A DNA stretch of 64,000 bases, from positions 545,626 through 609,625 of the forward strand of contig NZ_LJAL01000001.1 of the NCBI RefSeq assembly GCF_001419985.1, in the 5' to 3' direction. The number at the start of each line of letters is the position of its first letter. Positions within the stretch are counted from its first letter, which is position 1. Of the stretch, positions 52,914-62,134 are shown piece by piece. The notes under the pieces are model-generated. The model ran no database searches. It was not told the DNA's origin and saw only the letters and a list, made by a program, of their open reading frames with translations. Position numbers and translations under genes: made by a program. The stretch is from Loktanella sp. 5RATIMAR09 (GTDB lineage Bacteria; Pseudomonadota; Alphaproteobacteria; Rhodobacterales; Rhodobacteraceae).

Positions 52914-54144
52914 TGATGGCATCCTTGCCGAACTTCTCTCGGATTTTGTCAGCGGCTTTTTCGGCATCGGCCCGTTTTTGCGCACCGGGGTCCAGCAAAT
53001 CACCCTCGCGGTCGGCATCGGCGGCCGGGCTGATCTCGGACAGGCCTACCCCCAGCAGACGAAACGGCCCGCGCGCGCCGACCTGATCGAACAAGCCGCG
53101 CGCCGTGCGATAGATGGTATCGGCAATCTGGGTCGGATGGCGCAGGCTTTGGCGTTTCGAGATCAGCTTGAAATCCGAGGTTTTCAGCTTCAACGTCACC
53201 ACCCGCCCTGCTTTATCCTGCGCTTTGGCGCGTGCGCTGACCTTTTCGGCCATGCGCCACAGATGCCCGTCCAGAATATCCACATTGCCGGTGTTTTCGT
53301 TGAACGTCGTCTCGTTCGACAGCGTTTTCACGGGGCTATGGGGCGAAATCCTGCGCCCGTCCTCGCCGCGGGCCAGACTGTAAAGCCGCTCGCCCATGCC
53401 GCCAAAGCGGTCATGCAGATCCCGCCTGTCCCAGCGCAGAAGATCGTCAAAGGTGCGAATCCCCGCACCTTCGAGGCTGGCTTGCGCGGCCGGGCCGATG
53501 CCCCAGATCAGGCGCACGGATTTGGGTCGCAGAAATGCGGTGGTTTCTGCCTTGCCGATAATCGAAAAGCCGCGCGGTTTGTCGAGGTCCGAGGCAACCT
53601 TGGCGAGGAATTTATTGTGCGACAGCCCGATTGATCCCGTCAGCCCCAATTCGTCCTTCATCCGTTTGACCAGACGCGCCAGCATGACCGCCGGGGGGGC
53701 GTGGTGCAGGCGTTCGGTACCTGTAAGGTCCATGAATGCTTCATCCAGTGACAAGGGCTCAACCACCGGTGTCAGTTCATCCATCATCGCGCGGATGGCG
53801 CGCGAGGCCTCGGTGTAGGCGGGAAAATTGGGGCGGACGACGACAGCCTCGGGGCAAAGCTTGAGCGCCTGAAACATCGGCATCGCAGATTTGACGCCCT
53901 TGATCCGCGCGACATAGCAGGCGGTCGACACCACCCCGCGCCGCCCGCCGCCGATGATGACAGGTTTGTCGGCCAATGCGGGATTGTCGCGCTTCTCGAC
54001 CGAGGCATAGAACGCATCGCAATCCATATGCGCAATTGTAAGGTCAAACAGTTCCGGGTGCCGCGTCACCCTTGGACTGCGGCATTGCGGACAACGGGAC
54101 TCATTGTCGAATGTGGTCAGGCAATCGCGACAAAGTGCTGGCAT
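52891..54144 (-). CDS. dinB: DNA polymerase IV
   Basis: 417 residues from MPALCRDCLTTFDNESRCPQC. An N-terminal four-cysteine zinc ribbon precedes the Y-family polymerase: IAHMDCDAFYASVEKRD (metal aspartate), SLDEAFMDLTG (catalytic DE), GLSHNKFLAKVASD, the HhH region and the little-finger domain. It does error-prone translesion synthesis. The zinc ribbon is the form seen in many alphaproteobacteria. 11 more codons upstream are possible. Confidence 0.94.
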   Translation of the reverse strand: MPALCRDCLTTFDNESRCPQCRSPRVTRHPELFDLTIAHMDCDAFYASVEKRDNPALADKPVIIGGGRRGVVSTACYVARIKGVKSAMPMFQALKLCPEAVVVRPNFPAYTEASRAIRAMMDELTPVVEPLSLDEAFMDLTGTERLHHAPPAVMLARLVKRMKDELGLTGSIGLSHNKFLAKVASDLDKPRGFSIIGKAETTAFLRPKSVRLIWGIGPAAQASLEGAGIRTFDDLLRWDRRDLHDRFGGMGERLYSLARGEDGRRISPHSPVKTLSNETTFNENTGNVDILDGHLWRMAEKVSARAKAQDKAGRVVTLKLKTSDFKLISKRQSLRHPTQIADTIYRTARGLFDQVGARGPFRLLGVGLSEISPAADADREGDLLDPGAQKRADAEKAADKIREKFGKDAIIKGRALR

Positions 54145-54304
54145 GACGGCAGTGTAGAAGGGGCAGGATTTGGACACAACGGCTCTGCATCACTGATCCA
54201 AATGTGCTGCTGCCGCCGGCATGGCGTCGCGAAAATATCACGGTACACCGGGCGGCAGGCCGAGCTGATATTTCCCATTGCGTTACGCGCCGAACTGTCT
54301 ATGA

Positions 54305-54320
54305 GTTTCCAATAGGAAAC
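54305..54320. repeat. Small inverted repeat before the riboswitch
   Basis: GTTTCC-AATA-GGAAAC, perfect 6-bp arms, just 5' of the first glycine aptamer. Could be part of the promoter or a leader stem. Confidence 0.4.
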
Positions 54321-54324
54321 ACAC

Positions 54325-54493
54325 CGACCGGGAGAGTCCGGTTTGGTCTGGCGCCGAAGGAGCAACCGCCCCGGTCACTCTCAGGCAAATGGACCGGTTG
54401 GGGTGCAACACGCCGAAGAGAGACCTTGAATGGTCCGCCGAAGGAGCAAGCCTGATCGGGCGAATCTCTCAGGTACAGCAGACGGCGGGGGCA
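54325..54493 (+). ncRNA. Tandem glycine riboswitch
   Basis: Two aptamers in line. First: GGGAGAGT at the 5' stem, GCGCCGAAGGAGCAACC, then CACTCTCAGGCAAATGGACCG. Second: GAAGAGAGACC, CCGCCGAAGGAGCAAGCC, then AATCTCTCAGGTACAGCAGACGG. The cores GCCGAAGGAGCAA and CTCTCAGG are diagnostic for glycine (gcvT) aptamers; the pair arrangement with a short linker is classical. It precedes the DadA-type oxidoreductase by about 20 bp, so glycine should control that gene. Confidence 0.95.
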
Positions 54494-54494
54494 G

Positions 54495-54514
54495 ATGGTA
54501 AGGGAGTTTACCAT
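54495..54514 (+). promoter_or_regulatory. Hairpin holding the dadA ribosome site in its loop
   Basis: ATGGTAA-GGGAGT-TTACCAT: 7-bp perfect arms around a loop with the Shine-Dalgarno GGGAG; the right arm includes AT of the start codon ATG at 54513. It directly follows the second aptamer, so it may be the expression platform. Confidence 0.65.
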
Positions 54515-55763
54515 GCCTAGAGTTGCTGTATTGGGCGCCGGAATTACCGGTGTCACCACTGCTTATACACTTCACACACGCGGTTATGACGTCACCGTTT
54601 TTGATCGCCAGCGCTACGCGGCGATGGAAACCAGCTTTGCCAATGGCGGGCAACTCAGCGCGTCGAATGCCGAAGTCTGGAACCAATGGTCCACGGTTCT
54701 GAAGGGCATCAAATGGATGCTGCAACAGGATGCACCGTTGTCGGTGAACCCCAGCCCCAGCTGGCATAAGATCAGCTGGATGGCGGCGTTTCTGGCCAAC
54801 ATCCCGAACTATAAAGGCAACACTGTCGCGACCGCACGTATGGCGGTGACGGCGCGCGCAGGTCTGGCGGAAATGGCTGATCATGCAGGGGTTGATTTTG
54901 ATTTTACGCCGGCAGGGATCTTGCATTTCTACAAAACCGAGAAAGACTTTGCCCATGCGCGCAAAGTCACGGAATTGTTGGCCCAAGGCGGGTTGCAGCG
55001 GCGCGAGTTGAGCGCCGAAGAGACGCTCGCCAAAGAACCGACATTGCGCGGCGATATTCTGGGCGGGTTCTGGACCGAGAGCGACAGCACAGGTGATATC
55101 CACAAATTCACCGTCGGTCTGGCCGCGTGGCTGCGCCAGCAAGGAGTGCAGTTTGAAATGGGCCATGCCGTCGAAGATGTTGCCGCGGATGCGGACGGCG
55201 TGACGGTGCGGGCACGGACCGAGCAGCGTTTTGATGGCGTAGTGGTGTCTGCCGGTGTCGCATCGCGCGGTTTTGCCAAGAAGCTGGGCGACCGTGTGAA
55301 CGTCTATCCGGTGAAAGGCTATTCCATCACGGTCAATCTGCCGGATGCGCAATCACAGGCGGCAGCGCCAACAGTTTCGCTGCTGGATGACAAGGCCAAA
55401 ATCGTAACGTCGCGCTTGGGACGTGACCGGTTCCGCATTGCGGGGACCGCAGAGTTTAACGGCGAAAACCGTGATATTCGTGCGGATCGTGTAAAACCGC
55501 TGGTGCAGTGGTGCGAGGCGCATTTCCCTGATGTCAGCACCGAAAACGTCGTACCTTGGGCTGGCCTGCGCCCGATGATGCCCAATATGATGCCGCGCGT
55601 TGGTGCGGGGCGTCATCCTCGTGTCTTCTATAATACGGGGCACGGTCACCTTGGCTGGACGCTTTCGGCGGCGACGGCCGATCTCGTTGCAACTGCGGTA
55701 CAGTCGCGGGTTTTCGCACCGAAATCGTACGGTATGCAACAGCATACATTGAAATCGGCATAA
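54513..55763 (+). CDS. DadA-type FAD amino-acid dehydrogenase/glycine oxidase-like
   Basis: 416 residues from MPRVAVLGAGITGVTTAYTL; AGGGAG seven bases before. The dinucleotide-binding GxGxxG motif is at the start, and DAO-family motifs follow (SFANGGQLSASNAEVW, GVVVSAGVASRGFAKKLGDRVNVYPVKGYS, HLGWTLSAATADLVA near the end). It oxidises a D-amino acid or glycine to the imine. The glycine riboswitch upstream makes glycine or a close relative the most likely substrate. An in-frame ATG at 54495 is unlikely because it lies upstream of the ribosome site. Confidence 0.9.
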   Translation: MPRVAVLGAGITGVTTAYTLHTRGYDVTVFDRQRYAAMETSFANGGQLSASNAEVWNQWSTVLKGIKWMLQQDAPLSVNPSPSWHKISWMAAFLANIPNYKGNTVATARMAVTARAGLAEMADHAGVDFDFTPAGILHFYKTEKDFAHARKVTELLAQGGLQRRELSAEETLAKEPTLRGDILGGFWTESDSTGDIHKFTVGLAAWLRQQGVQFEMGHAVEDVAADADGVTVRARTEQRFDGVVVSAGVASRGFAKKLGDRVNVYPVKGYSITVNLPDAQSQAAAPTVSLLDDKAKIVTSRLGRDRFRIAGTAEFNGENRDIRADRVKPLVQWCEAHFPDVSTENVVPWAGLRPMMPNMMPRVGAGRHPRVFYNTGHGHLGWTLSAATADLVATAVQSRVFAPKSYGMQQHTLKSA

Positions 55764-55771
55764 CAGCTACT

Positions 55772-55803
55772 TATCTATCCCTCATAATTATGAGGGATAG
55801 ATA
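55772..55803. repeat. 32-bp perfect palindrome over the qmcA ribosome site
   Basis: TATCTATCCCTCATAA followed by its exact reverse complement, with no spacer. The right arm contains GAGGGA, the probable ribosome site of the next gene. It lies 9 bp after the dadA stop. No T-run follows, so it is not a standard terminator. Confidence 0.9.
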
Positions 55804-55804
55804 T

Positions 55805-56698
55805 ATGCCTATTGAGAACCTGTTTTCAGAGTTTCTGGGCCAGAATGTGCTTTGGCTTTTGCTGGCGGTGTTCATCATCGTCTGTATCACGACCGGTGTC
55901 CGCATCGTGCCGCAATCTGAGAAGTTCGTGGTTGAACGTCTCGGCAGGCTGCGTTCGGTTTTGGGGCCGGGCATCAACTTTATTGTCCCGTTTCTGGATC
56001 GTGTGCGTCACAAGGTATCCATCCTTGAGCGCCAGTTGCCGTCGATGAACCAGGATGCGATCACATCGGACAACGTGCTGGTACAGGTCGAAACATCGGT
56101 TTTTTACCGTATCATCGAGCCTGAAAAGACCGTCTACCGGATCCGTGATGTTGATGGGGCAATCTCGACCACTGTTGCCGGTATCGTCCGGTCGGAAATC
56201 GGCCGCATGGAACTGGATCAGGTGCAGGCCAACCGTTCGAGCCTGATTGAAGCCGTGCGTACCCAAGTGGCTCAGCAGGTAGACGACTGGGGCATCGAAG
56301 TGACCCGCGCCGAGATTCTGGACGTGAATCTGGATCAGGCAACGCGTGAAGCGATGCTGCAACAGCTGAACGCGGAACGCGCGCGGCGTGCGCAGGTGAC
56401 CGAAGCCGAAGGTAAAAAGCGCGCGGTTGAACTGCAATCGGACGCGGAACTTTATGCCGCCGAGCAGGACGCGAAAGCGCGCCGTATTTTGGCAGATGCA
56501 GAGGCCTATGCAACACAGGTGGTTGCGGTGGCGATTGCAGAAAATGGCTTGGAGGCGGCGCAGTATCAGGTTGCCCTCAAGCAGGTTGAAGCCTTGCAAA
56601 AGCTGGGTGACGGCACAGGCAGTCAGACTGTGATCCTGCCTGCTAACGCGCTAGATGCCTTTGCCAATGCATTCCAGATGCTGAAAGGACGTGGATGA
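55805..56698 (+). CDS. qmcA: SPFH/band 7 membrane protein (QmcA/stomatin-like)
   Basis: 297 residues from MPIENLFSEFLGQNVLW. One N-terminal membrane helix (VLWLLLAVFIIVCITTG) precedes the band 7 domain (RIVPQSEKFVVERLGRLRSVLGPGINFIVPFLDRV, cut here; LDVNLDQATREAM) and a coiled coil rich in Ala/Glu/Arg. SPFH proteins form membrane rafts or rings and guard FtsH protease. An in-frame ATG at 55790 lies inside the palindrome and has no ribosome site. The stop overlaps the nfeD start. Confidence 0.92.
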   Translation: MPIENLFSEFLGQNVLWLLLAVFIIVCITTGVRIVPQSEKFVVERLGRLRSVLGPGINFIVPFLDRVRHKVSILERQLPSMNQDAITSDNVLVQVETSVFYRIIEPEKTVYRIRDVDGAISTTVAGIVRSEIGRMELDQVQANRSSLIEAVRTQVAQQVDDWGIEVTRAEILDVNLDQATREAMLQQLNAERARRAQVTEAEGKKRAVELQSDAELYAAEQDAKARRILADAEAYATQVVAVAIAENGLEAAQYQVALKQVEALQKLGDGTGSQTVILPANALDAFANAFQMLKGRG

Positions 56699-56970
56699 TG
56701 CCGCTTTGGACAGAATGGTGGGTTTGGATGTCGGGGGCTCTGATCCTCGCGACACTCGAAGTATTGATCCCGGGCTACATATTTCTGGGGTTCGCGATTG
56801 GCGCGGCCATGATGGGGCTACTGATCCTTTTCGGGATTTCGGCGTCAGGCTTTGCACTCACGCTGGTGATCTTTTCGGTCCTGTCGCTGATTTCCTATCT
56901 GGTGATGCGCAAATATTTCGCGCTGAAGACCGGACAGGTCAAAATCTGGGAAACCGACGTCAACGACTGA
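56695..56970 (+). CDS. NfeD-family membrane protein
   Basis: 91 residues: three membrane helices (MSGALILATLEVLIPGYIFLGFAIGAAMMGLLILFG, split) and a very short C-terminal remnant (KTGQVKIWETDVND), without the OB fold of full NfeD. NfeD proteins are encoded beside SPFH genes and act with them. It overlaps qmcA by 4 bp. This short form is YbbK/YbbJ-like. Confidence 0.85.
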   Translation: MMPLWTEWWVWMSGALILATLEVLIPGYIFLGFAIGAAMMGLLILFGISASGFALTLVIFSVLSLISYLVMRKYFALKTGQVKIWETDVND

Positions 56971-56996
56971 TCTTTCGCTTCAGACCTTCAGATCTG

Positions 56997-57028
56997 AAAA
57001 CCCTCGACCCTGGTGGCCGGGGGTTTTT
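56997..57028. terminator. Terminator between nfeD and pyrF
   Basis: AAAACCC-TCG-CC / GG-CC-GGGGGTTTTT hairpin followed by T-run; A-run on the left side allows use on the minus strand too. It lies between convergent genes. Confidence 0.75.
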
Positions 57029-57030
57029 GT

Positions 57031-57726
57031 TTATGATGATGCCAGTTCCGCCAGAATGCTTTGTGCTGCGGCCTTGGGGTTCGCGGCCTGCCAGATCGGG
57101 CGGCCCACAACCACATGGTCAGCCCCGTTTGCAATCGCTTGCGCTGGCGTCATGACCCGTTTTTGATCCCCAAGTGCTGCACCTGCGGGCCGCACGCCGG
57201 GTGTGACGATCAGCTTGCCTTGTGCTTCGGGCAGGGCGCGGATCAGTGCCGCCTCTTGCGGCGAGGCAATGACCCCGTCCGCCCCGTTCGCAAGTGCGAT
57301 GCCCGCGCGTTCCTGCACCAGATCGGCCACCGCGCCTGCCTTGACGCAGGATGCATCCAGATCGGCACGGTCCAGTGATGTCAGAATGGTTACGGCCAGA
57401 ATTTTCATGTTTGACCCGCCAGCACCTTCGCGCGCCGCACGCACAACATGCGGATCACCATGCACGGTCAGAAAATCCAGATCAAACTGCGCCACGCCGC
57501 GGACAGCAGCCTCGACAGTGGCGCCAATATCAAAGAATTTCATATCCAAGAAGATGCGTTTGCCGTGTTCCTGCTTGAGCTCATTGGCAAGCGCCAAGCC
57601 ACCACCGGTCAACATCCCAAGCCCGATTTTGTAGAAATTCACGCTGTCGCCCAGCGTGTTGGCCAGTTCCAGCCCTTCAAGGACGTTTGGCACGTCCATT
57701 GCTACGATCAAACGGTCATCGGACAT
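57031..57726 (-). CDS. pyrF: Orotidine 5'-phosphate decarboxylase
   Basis: 231 residues from MSDDRLIVAMDVPNVLEG. The active-site DxKxxDI motif is in IFLDMKFFDIGATVEAAVRG, and the phosphate-binding end in VTPGVRPAG and HVVVGRPIWQA. It makes UMP in pyrimidine synthesis. A TTG two codons upstream is possible. It is divergent from clpB (262 bp). Confidence 0.96.
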   Translation of the reverse strand: MSDDRLIVAMDVPNVLEGLELANTLGDSVNFYKIGLGMLTGGGLALANELKQEHGKRIFLDMKFFDIGATVEAAVRGVAQFDLDFLTVHGDPHVVRAAREGAGGSNMKILAVTILTSLDRADLDASCVKAGAVADLVQERAGIALANGADGVIASPQEAALIRALPEAQGKLIVTPGVRPAGAALGDQKRVMTPAQAIANGADHVVVGRPIWQAANPKAAAQSILAELASS

Positions 57727-57882
57727 TTGCAAACTCCTTGATTTGTTTTGAGCGGTCTAGCGACTGGTCGGGCGCGGTGCAACTGATGCGGTGCCGATAG
57801 GATTGATGTTGATCAACCTGCGAATGCTTTCACCCTCTAATGATGTGTCTGTCGGGCGCGTTTGCGTATTTGACGCCATGGA

Positions 57883-57911
57883 CTTGCACGACCGGTGCGG
57901 GCATCCCATCT
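57883..57911 (+). promoter_or_regulatory. Candidate sigma-32 (RpoH) promoter of clpB
   Basis: CTTGCAC, 14 bp, TCCCATCT: close to the heat-shock consensus CTTGAAA-N13/15-CCCCATNT. It lies 78 bp before the clpB start. The gene is a heat-shock gene in all relatives, which supports the reading. Confidence 0.55.
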
Positions 57912-57988
57912 ACAGAAGGAGGCCCAATCAGGGATGTGCCGCGCAGTCGGGCATCCGTAAATACGGGCGCTTAACAAAGGAGAGACCC

Positions 57989-60607
57989 ATGAACTTAGAA
58001 AAGTTCACCGAGCGGTCGCGCGGCTTTATTCAGGCCGCCCAGACGATCGCAATGCGCGAGGATCATCAGAAACTCGCCCCCGAGCACCTGCTCAAAGCTT
58101 TGCTTGATGATGAAGAAGGGTTGGCCACCAACCTGATTTCACATGCAGGTGGTGATGCGCCTGCTGTTGTCGGCGCGGTTGAGGCAGCGCTTGCAAAAAT
58201 CCCAAAGGTTTCCGGCGATACGGGCCAGGTGTATCTGGATAACACGACCGCCAAAGTCGTGGATGAGGCTGAAAAGCTGGCCAAGAAAGCTGGCGATAGC
58301 TTTGTGCCGGTTGAACGCTTGCTGACGGCACTTGCCGTTGTGAAATCCAAGGCCAAAGACGCTTTGGATGCCGGTGGCGTATCCGCCATGAAATTGAATG
58401 CGGCGATAAACGACATCCGCAAAGGCCGGACTGCCGATAGTGCGAACGCCGAAGACAGTTTTGACGCGCTCAAGAAATATGCGCGTGATCTGACCGAGGC
58501 CGCCGAGCAGGGCAAGATCGACCCTATCATCGGTCGTGACGAAGAGATTCGCCGCGCGATGCAGGTTTTGTCACGCCGGACCAAGAACAACCCTGTACTG
58601 ATCGGCGAACCCGGTGTCGGCAAGACCGCCATCGCCGAGGGGCTAGCCCTGCGGATCATCAGCGGCGACGTGCCCGAAAGCCTGCGCAACAAACGTCTTA
58701 TGGCGCTGGATATGGGCGCGCTGATTGCAGGTGCAAAGTATCGTGGTGAGTTTGAGGAACGCCTGAAGGCCGTTTTGAAAGAGATCGAAGCCGCCGCCGG
58801 CGAAATCATCCTGTTCATCGACGAAATGCACACGCTTGTCGGTGCTGGCGCCTCTGAGGGGTCGATGGACGCGGCCAATCTGATCAAACCTGCCCTGGCA
58901 CGCGGCGAACTGCACTGCGTGGGTGCCACGACACTGAACGAATACCGCAAGTATGTGGAAAAGGACGCGGCATTGGCCCGGCGGTTCCAGCCCTTGATGG
59001 TGGAAGAGCCGACTGTGTCGGACACGGTCAGTATCCTGCGCGGCATCAAAGAGAAGTATGAGTTGCACCATGGTGTGCGTATCAGTGATGCGGCGCTCGT
59101 TGCTGCGGCGACGCTGTCGCACCGCTACATCACGGACCGCTTTTTGCCGGACAAAGCCATCGACCTGATGGACGAGGCGGCAAGCCGTCTGCGGATGGAA
59201 GTGGATAGCAAGCCCGAAGAGCTTGATGCGCTGGATCGCCAGATTTTGCAGTTGCAGATCGAATCCGAGGCATTGAAGAAAGAGGACGACAAGGCCTCCA
59301 AGGATCGTCTCGAAAAGCTCGAGAAGGAACTGGCAGATCTGCAAGATCGCGCGTCCGAGATGACGGCGAAATGGCAGGCCGAGCGCGATAAGCTGGAAAG
59401 CACACGCAATGCCAAGGAAAAACTGGACCGTGCGCGTGCCGAACTGGATATCGCCAAGCGCGAAGGCAACCTGCAACGGGCAGGTGAGCTTTCCTATGGT
59501 GTGATCCCCGAGCTTGAGCGTCTGGTGAAAAAGGTCGAAGATGCTGAAGGCGATGACCTGATGGTCGAAGAGGCCGTGCGGCCTGAGCAGATCGCAGAAG
59601 TGGTCGAGCGTTGGACAGGTATTCCAACCTCGAAGATGCTGGAAGGCGAACGGGACAAGCTCTTGCGCATGGAAGAAGAGCTGGGCAGGCGTGTGATTGG
59701 TCAGAAAACCGCAGTCCGTTCGGTCGCCAATGCGGTGCGCCGTGCCCGTGCCGGTCTGAACGACGAGAACCGTCCGCTTGGATCGTTCCTGTTCCTCGGG
59801 CCAACAGGCGTTGGTAAGACCGAGTTGACCAAGGCTGTGGCCGAGTATCTCTTTGATGACGACAGCGCGATGGTGCGCATTGATATGTCCGAGTTCATGG
59901 AAAAACACGCTGTGTCGCGTCTGATCGGCGCGCCTCCGGGCTATGTCGGTTATGACGAGGGTGGTGTGCTGACCGAGGCCGTACGCCGTCGCCCATATCA
60001 GGTGGTCCTGTTCGACGAGGTCGAAAAGGCGCATCCCGATGTGTTTAACGTGCTGTTGCAGGTGCTGGATGACGGTGTGCTGACCGATGGTCAGGGTCGG
60101 ACGGTGGACTTCAAGCAGACGCTGATCATCCTGACCTCCAATCTCGGGGCGCAGGCGCTGAGCCAGCTGCCAGATGGTGCCGATGCCAGCGATGCCAAGC
60201 GTGATGTGATGGACGCGGTGCGTGGTCACTTCCGCCCTGAATTCCTGAACCGTCTGGACGAGACTGTCATCTTTGACCGTCTGGCGCGCGAAGACATGGC
60301 AGGCATCGTGACAATCCAGCTTGGATTGCTCGAACGGCGGCTGGCAGGGCGCAACATCCACCTTGATCTGGATGATGCCGCACTGAAATGGCTGGCCGAT
60401 GAAGGCTATGATCCGGTGTTCGGTGCGCGTCCTCTGAAAAGGGTGATCCAGCGCGCGCTACAAGACCAACTGGCAGAGATGATCCTGGCCGGTGATGTTC
60501 TGGACGGCGATACGATCAACATCAGCGCCGGTGCTGACGGGCTTTTGGTGGGTGATCGTGTGGCGGGAACCAACCGACCACGGCCGAATGATGCAGTCGT
60601 GCATTAA
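57989..60607 (+). CDS. clpB: ATP-dependent chaperone ClpB
   Basis: 872 residues from [26 protein letters not shown] precedes. N-domain, first AAA with Walker [17 protein letters not shown], the long middle coiled coil (about residues 405-525, [21 protein letters not shown]), and second AAA with [27 protein letters not shown] and [15 protein letters not shown]. It rescues aggregated protein together with DnaK. The frame is open 66 codons further upstream over the promoter region, so the ATG with the ribosome site is taken. Confidence 0.97.
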   Translation: MNLEKFTERSRGFIQAAQTIAMREDHQKLAPEHLLKALLDDEEGLATNLISHAGGDAPAVVGAVEAALAKIPKVSGDTGQVYLDNTTAKVVDEAEKLAKKAGDSFVPVERLLTALAVVKSKAKDALDAGGVSAMKLNAAINDIRKGRTADSANAEDSFDALKKYARDLTEAAEQGKIDPIIGRDEEIRRAMQVLSRRTKNNPVLIGEPGVGKTAIAEGLALRIISGDVPESLRNKRLMALDMGALIAGAKYRGEFEERLKAVLKEIEAAAGEIILFIDEMHTLVGAGASEGSMDAANLIKPALARGELHCVGATTLNEYRKYVEKDAALARRFQPLMVEEPTVSDTVSILRGIKEKYELHHGVRISDAALVAAATLSHRYITDRFLPDKAIDLMDEAASRLRMEVDSKPEELDALDRQILQLQIESEALKKEDDKASKDRLEKLEKELADLQDRASEMTAKWQAERDKLESTRNAKEKLDRARAELDIAKREGNLQRAGELSYGVIPELERLVKKVEDAEGDDLMVEEAVRPEQIAEVVERWTGIPTSKMLEGERDKLLRMEEELGRRVIGQKTAVRSVANAVRRARAGLNDENRPLGSFLFLGPTGVGKTELTKAVAEYLFDDDSAMVRIDMSEFMEKHAVSRLIGAPPGYVGYDEGGVLTEAVRRRPYQVVLFDEVEKAHPDVFNVLLQVLDDGVLTDGQGRTVDFKQTLIILTSNLGAQALSQLPDGADASDAKRDVMDAVRGHFRPEFLNRLDETVIFDRLAREDMAGIVTIQLGLLERRLAGRNIHLDLDDAALKWLADEGYDPVFGARPLKRVIQRALQDQLAEMILAGDVLDGDTINISAGADGLLVGDRVAGTNRPRPNDAVVH

Positions 60608-60617
60608 GTCATTGATC

Positions 60618-60643
60618 GGGGCGCCTTCGGGCGCCCCTTTTTT
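60618..60643 (+). terminator. Rho-independent terminator of clpB
   Basis: GGGGCGCC-TTCG-GGCGCCCC followed by six T, 10 bp after the stop codon. Confidence 0.95.
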
Positions 60644-60706
60644 CGTCATGGGTCAATGGACATCGCGAACCCTTGTAGGTCAGCAAAGCTGCCCTATAAT
60701 GGAATC

Positions 60707-61318
60707 ATGACTGTAAACGCGCCAGACTCCACCCATTCGCTTCTTGATGACGTGCAGGGCATGTCGCTCGGTATCTTTCTTGCTGCGCTTGGTTTGAACA
60801 TATTGACGACGGTTGGTCTGATTACCGGACAGACAGCCGGGATTGCGGTCATTATCTCTTACCTCAGCGGCTATTCATTCGGTGTCGTGTTCTTTGCGGT
60901 AAACTTGCCATTCTACGTGCTCGCCTGGAGACGCCTTGGCGCGATTTTCACCATCAAGTCGCTGGTCTCGGTGACGCTTTTGTCAGTCCTGACCGAGATC
61001 ATCCCGCTTGGCATGGTATTCTCTTATATTGACCCGCTTTTGGGTGCGCTGACATTTGGTGCTTTGGTTGGCGTCGCCCTTTTGGTCCTCTTCCGGCATA
61101 ATGGATCGCTCGGCGGTTTGGGCGTTGTTGCGCTATTGATTCAGGATACGACGGGGTTCCGTGCCGGATATGTCCAGCTTATCTTTGACGCCTTCATTTT
61201 CGGGCTGGCGTTCTTTTTCTTCGATCCGGTGCTGGTGTTCTATTCGCTGGTGGGCGCTGTGGTGCTCAACCTGATTATTGCGATCAATCACCGGCGCGAC
61301 CGTTACGTCGCGCGCTGA
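60707..61318 (+). CDS. YitT-family membrane protein
   Basis: 203 residues from MTVNAPDSTHSLLDDVQG. About five to six membrane helices. The YitT pattern LGLNILTTVGLITGQTAGIAVIISYLSGYSFG, then FRHNGSLGGLGVVALLIQDTTGFRAG, fits the N-terminal YitT domain; the C-terminal DUF2179 domain is missing. Function unknown, possibly a transporter. Confidence 0.85.
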   Translation: MTVNAPDSTHSLLDDVQGMSLGIFLAALGLNILTTVGLITGQTAGIAVIISYLSGYSFGVVFFAVNLPFYVLAWRRLGAIFTIKSLVSVTLLSVLTEIIPLGMVFSYIDPLLGALTFGALVGVALLVLFRHNGSLGGLGVVALLIQDTTGFRAGYVQLIFDAFIFGLAFFFFDPVLVFYSLVGAVVLNLIIAINHRRDRYVAR

Positions 61319-61350
61319 CAAAAAAGCCCCGGCGATGTGCCGGGGCTTTG
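61319..61350. terminator. Bidirectional terminator between yitT-like and fasciclin genes
   Basis: AAAAAGCCCCGGC-GATGT-GCCGGGGCTTT, perfect 11-bp arms with A-run and T-rich flanks, between convergent genes. Confidence 0.9.
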
Positions 61351-61372
61351 GTTTGACGCTGTGGTCAAGTGC

Positions 61373-61852
61373 TTACATGGACGGCAAGATAACCGCGTCG
61401 ATCACGTGGATCACGCCGTTTGATGCTTCGATGTCGGCTGTCACGACGTTTGCGCCGTCAACCATCACGCCACCTTCGGTCATGATTGTGACGTCTGCAC
61501 CGTTTACGGTTGTCGCCATCATGTTGTTGCTCAGGTCTGTGGACATCACTTTGCCTGGGACAACGTGGTAGGTCAGGATCGCGGCCAGTGCTTCTGGATC
61601 TGCAAGCAGACCTTCAACTGTGCCCTCAGGCAGCGCTGCGAAAGCTTCGTCTGTTGGTGCGAAGACTGTGAACGGGCCTTCGCCCTTCAGTGTCTCGACC
61701 AGACCAGCGGCCTCAACAGCGGCGACCAGTGTTGTGAAGCTGCCTGCGTCAATTGCAGTGTCCACGATGTCTTTTGAGTGGCCTGCCGCAAAGGCAGATG
61801 TGGACGTCAAAGCAGCGGTTGCTGTCAGTGCGATAAATGTTCTGCGTAGCAT
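61373..61852 (-). CDS. Secreted fasciclin (FAS1) domain protein
   Basis: 159 residues from [22 protein letters not shown] (signal peptide). The single FAS1 domain has its two conserved boxes: [23 protein letters not shown] and [10 protein letters not shown], and ends [14 protein letters not shown]. Bacterial FAS1 proteins are surface/periplasmic; relatives in Rhodobacter are induced by singlet oxygen. AGGAGAG precedes the ATG. A candidate RpoE promoter lies upstream (61900-61928). Confidence 0.92.
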   Translation of the reverse strand: MLRRTFIALTATAALTSTSAFAAGHSKDIVDTAIDAGSFTTLVAAVEAAGLVETLKGEGPFTVFAPTDEAFAALPEGTVEGLLADPEALAAILTYHVVPGKVMSTDLSNNMMATTVNGADVTIMTEGGVMVDGANVVTADIEASNGVIHVIDAVILPSM

Positions 61853-61899
61853 TTGTACTCTCCTAGTTTCAAAGTCATGCCTTGTCGTTGGCATTGCTC

Positions 61900-61928
61900 T
61901 TTTTACGAAGGCAGATCACCTTGGATCA
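61900..61928 (-). promoter_or_regulatory. Candidate RpoE (ECF) promoter of the fasciclin gene
   Basis: On the minus strand: TGATCC (61928-61923), 17 bp, TAAAAA (61905-61900). The Rhodobacter RpoE/ChrR consensus is TGATCC-N17/18-TAAGA, so the -35 is exact and the -10 has one change. It lies 48 bp before the start codon. Confidence 0.55.
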
Positions 61929-62134
61929 TCGGGGAATTATGCCGATGCAGCTTGACGAAAACCGCAATTCACCTAAGCCGCGACAATTTGCTGTTTCCAG
62001 TCACAGGTGCGTGAAACTTTGTGATTGATCCGGCATATTTTCGGAACATTTCAACGATCTGGCGGCAACGTGAGACATCTTTCAAACGTTATCCCCTATA
62101 TACTGTCGGGAATTGAAAAGAACGGAGATCCAAG

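Noticed and set aside
58643..60361. 572-codon open frame antisense to clpB
   Set aside because: A shadow of biased codon use in clpB; no ribosome site, composition unlike a real protein.
62026..62031. TGATCC before msrP as an RpoE -35 element
   Set aside because: No TAAGA-like -10 at 17-18 bp; only the minus-strand copy before the fasciclin gene has one.
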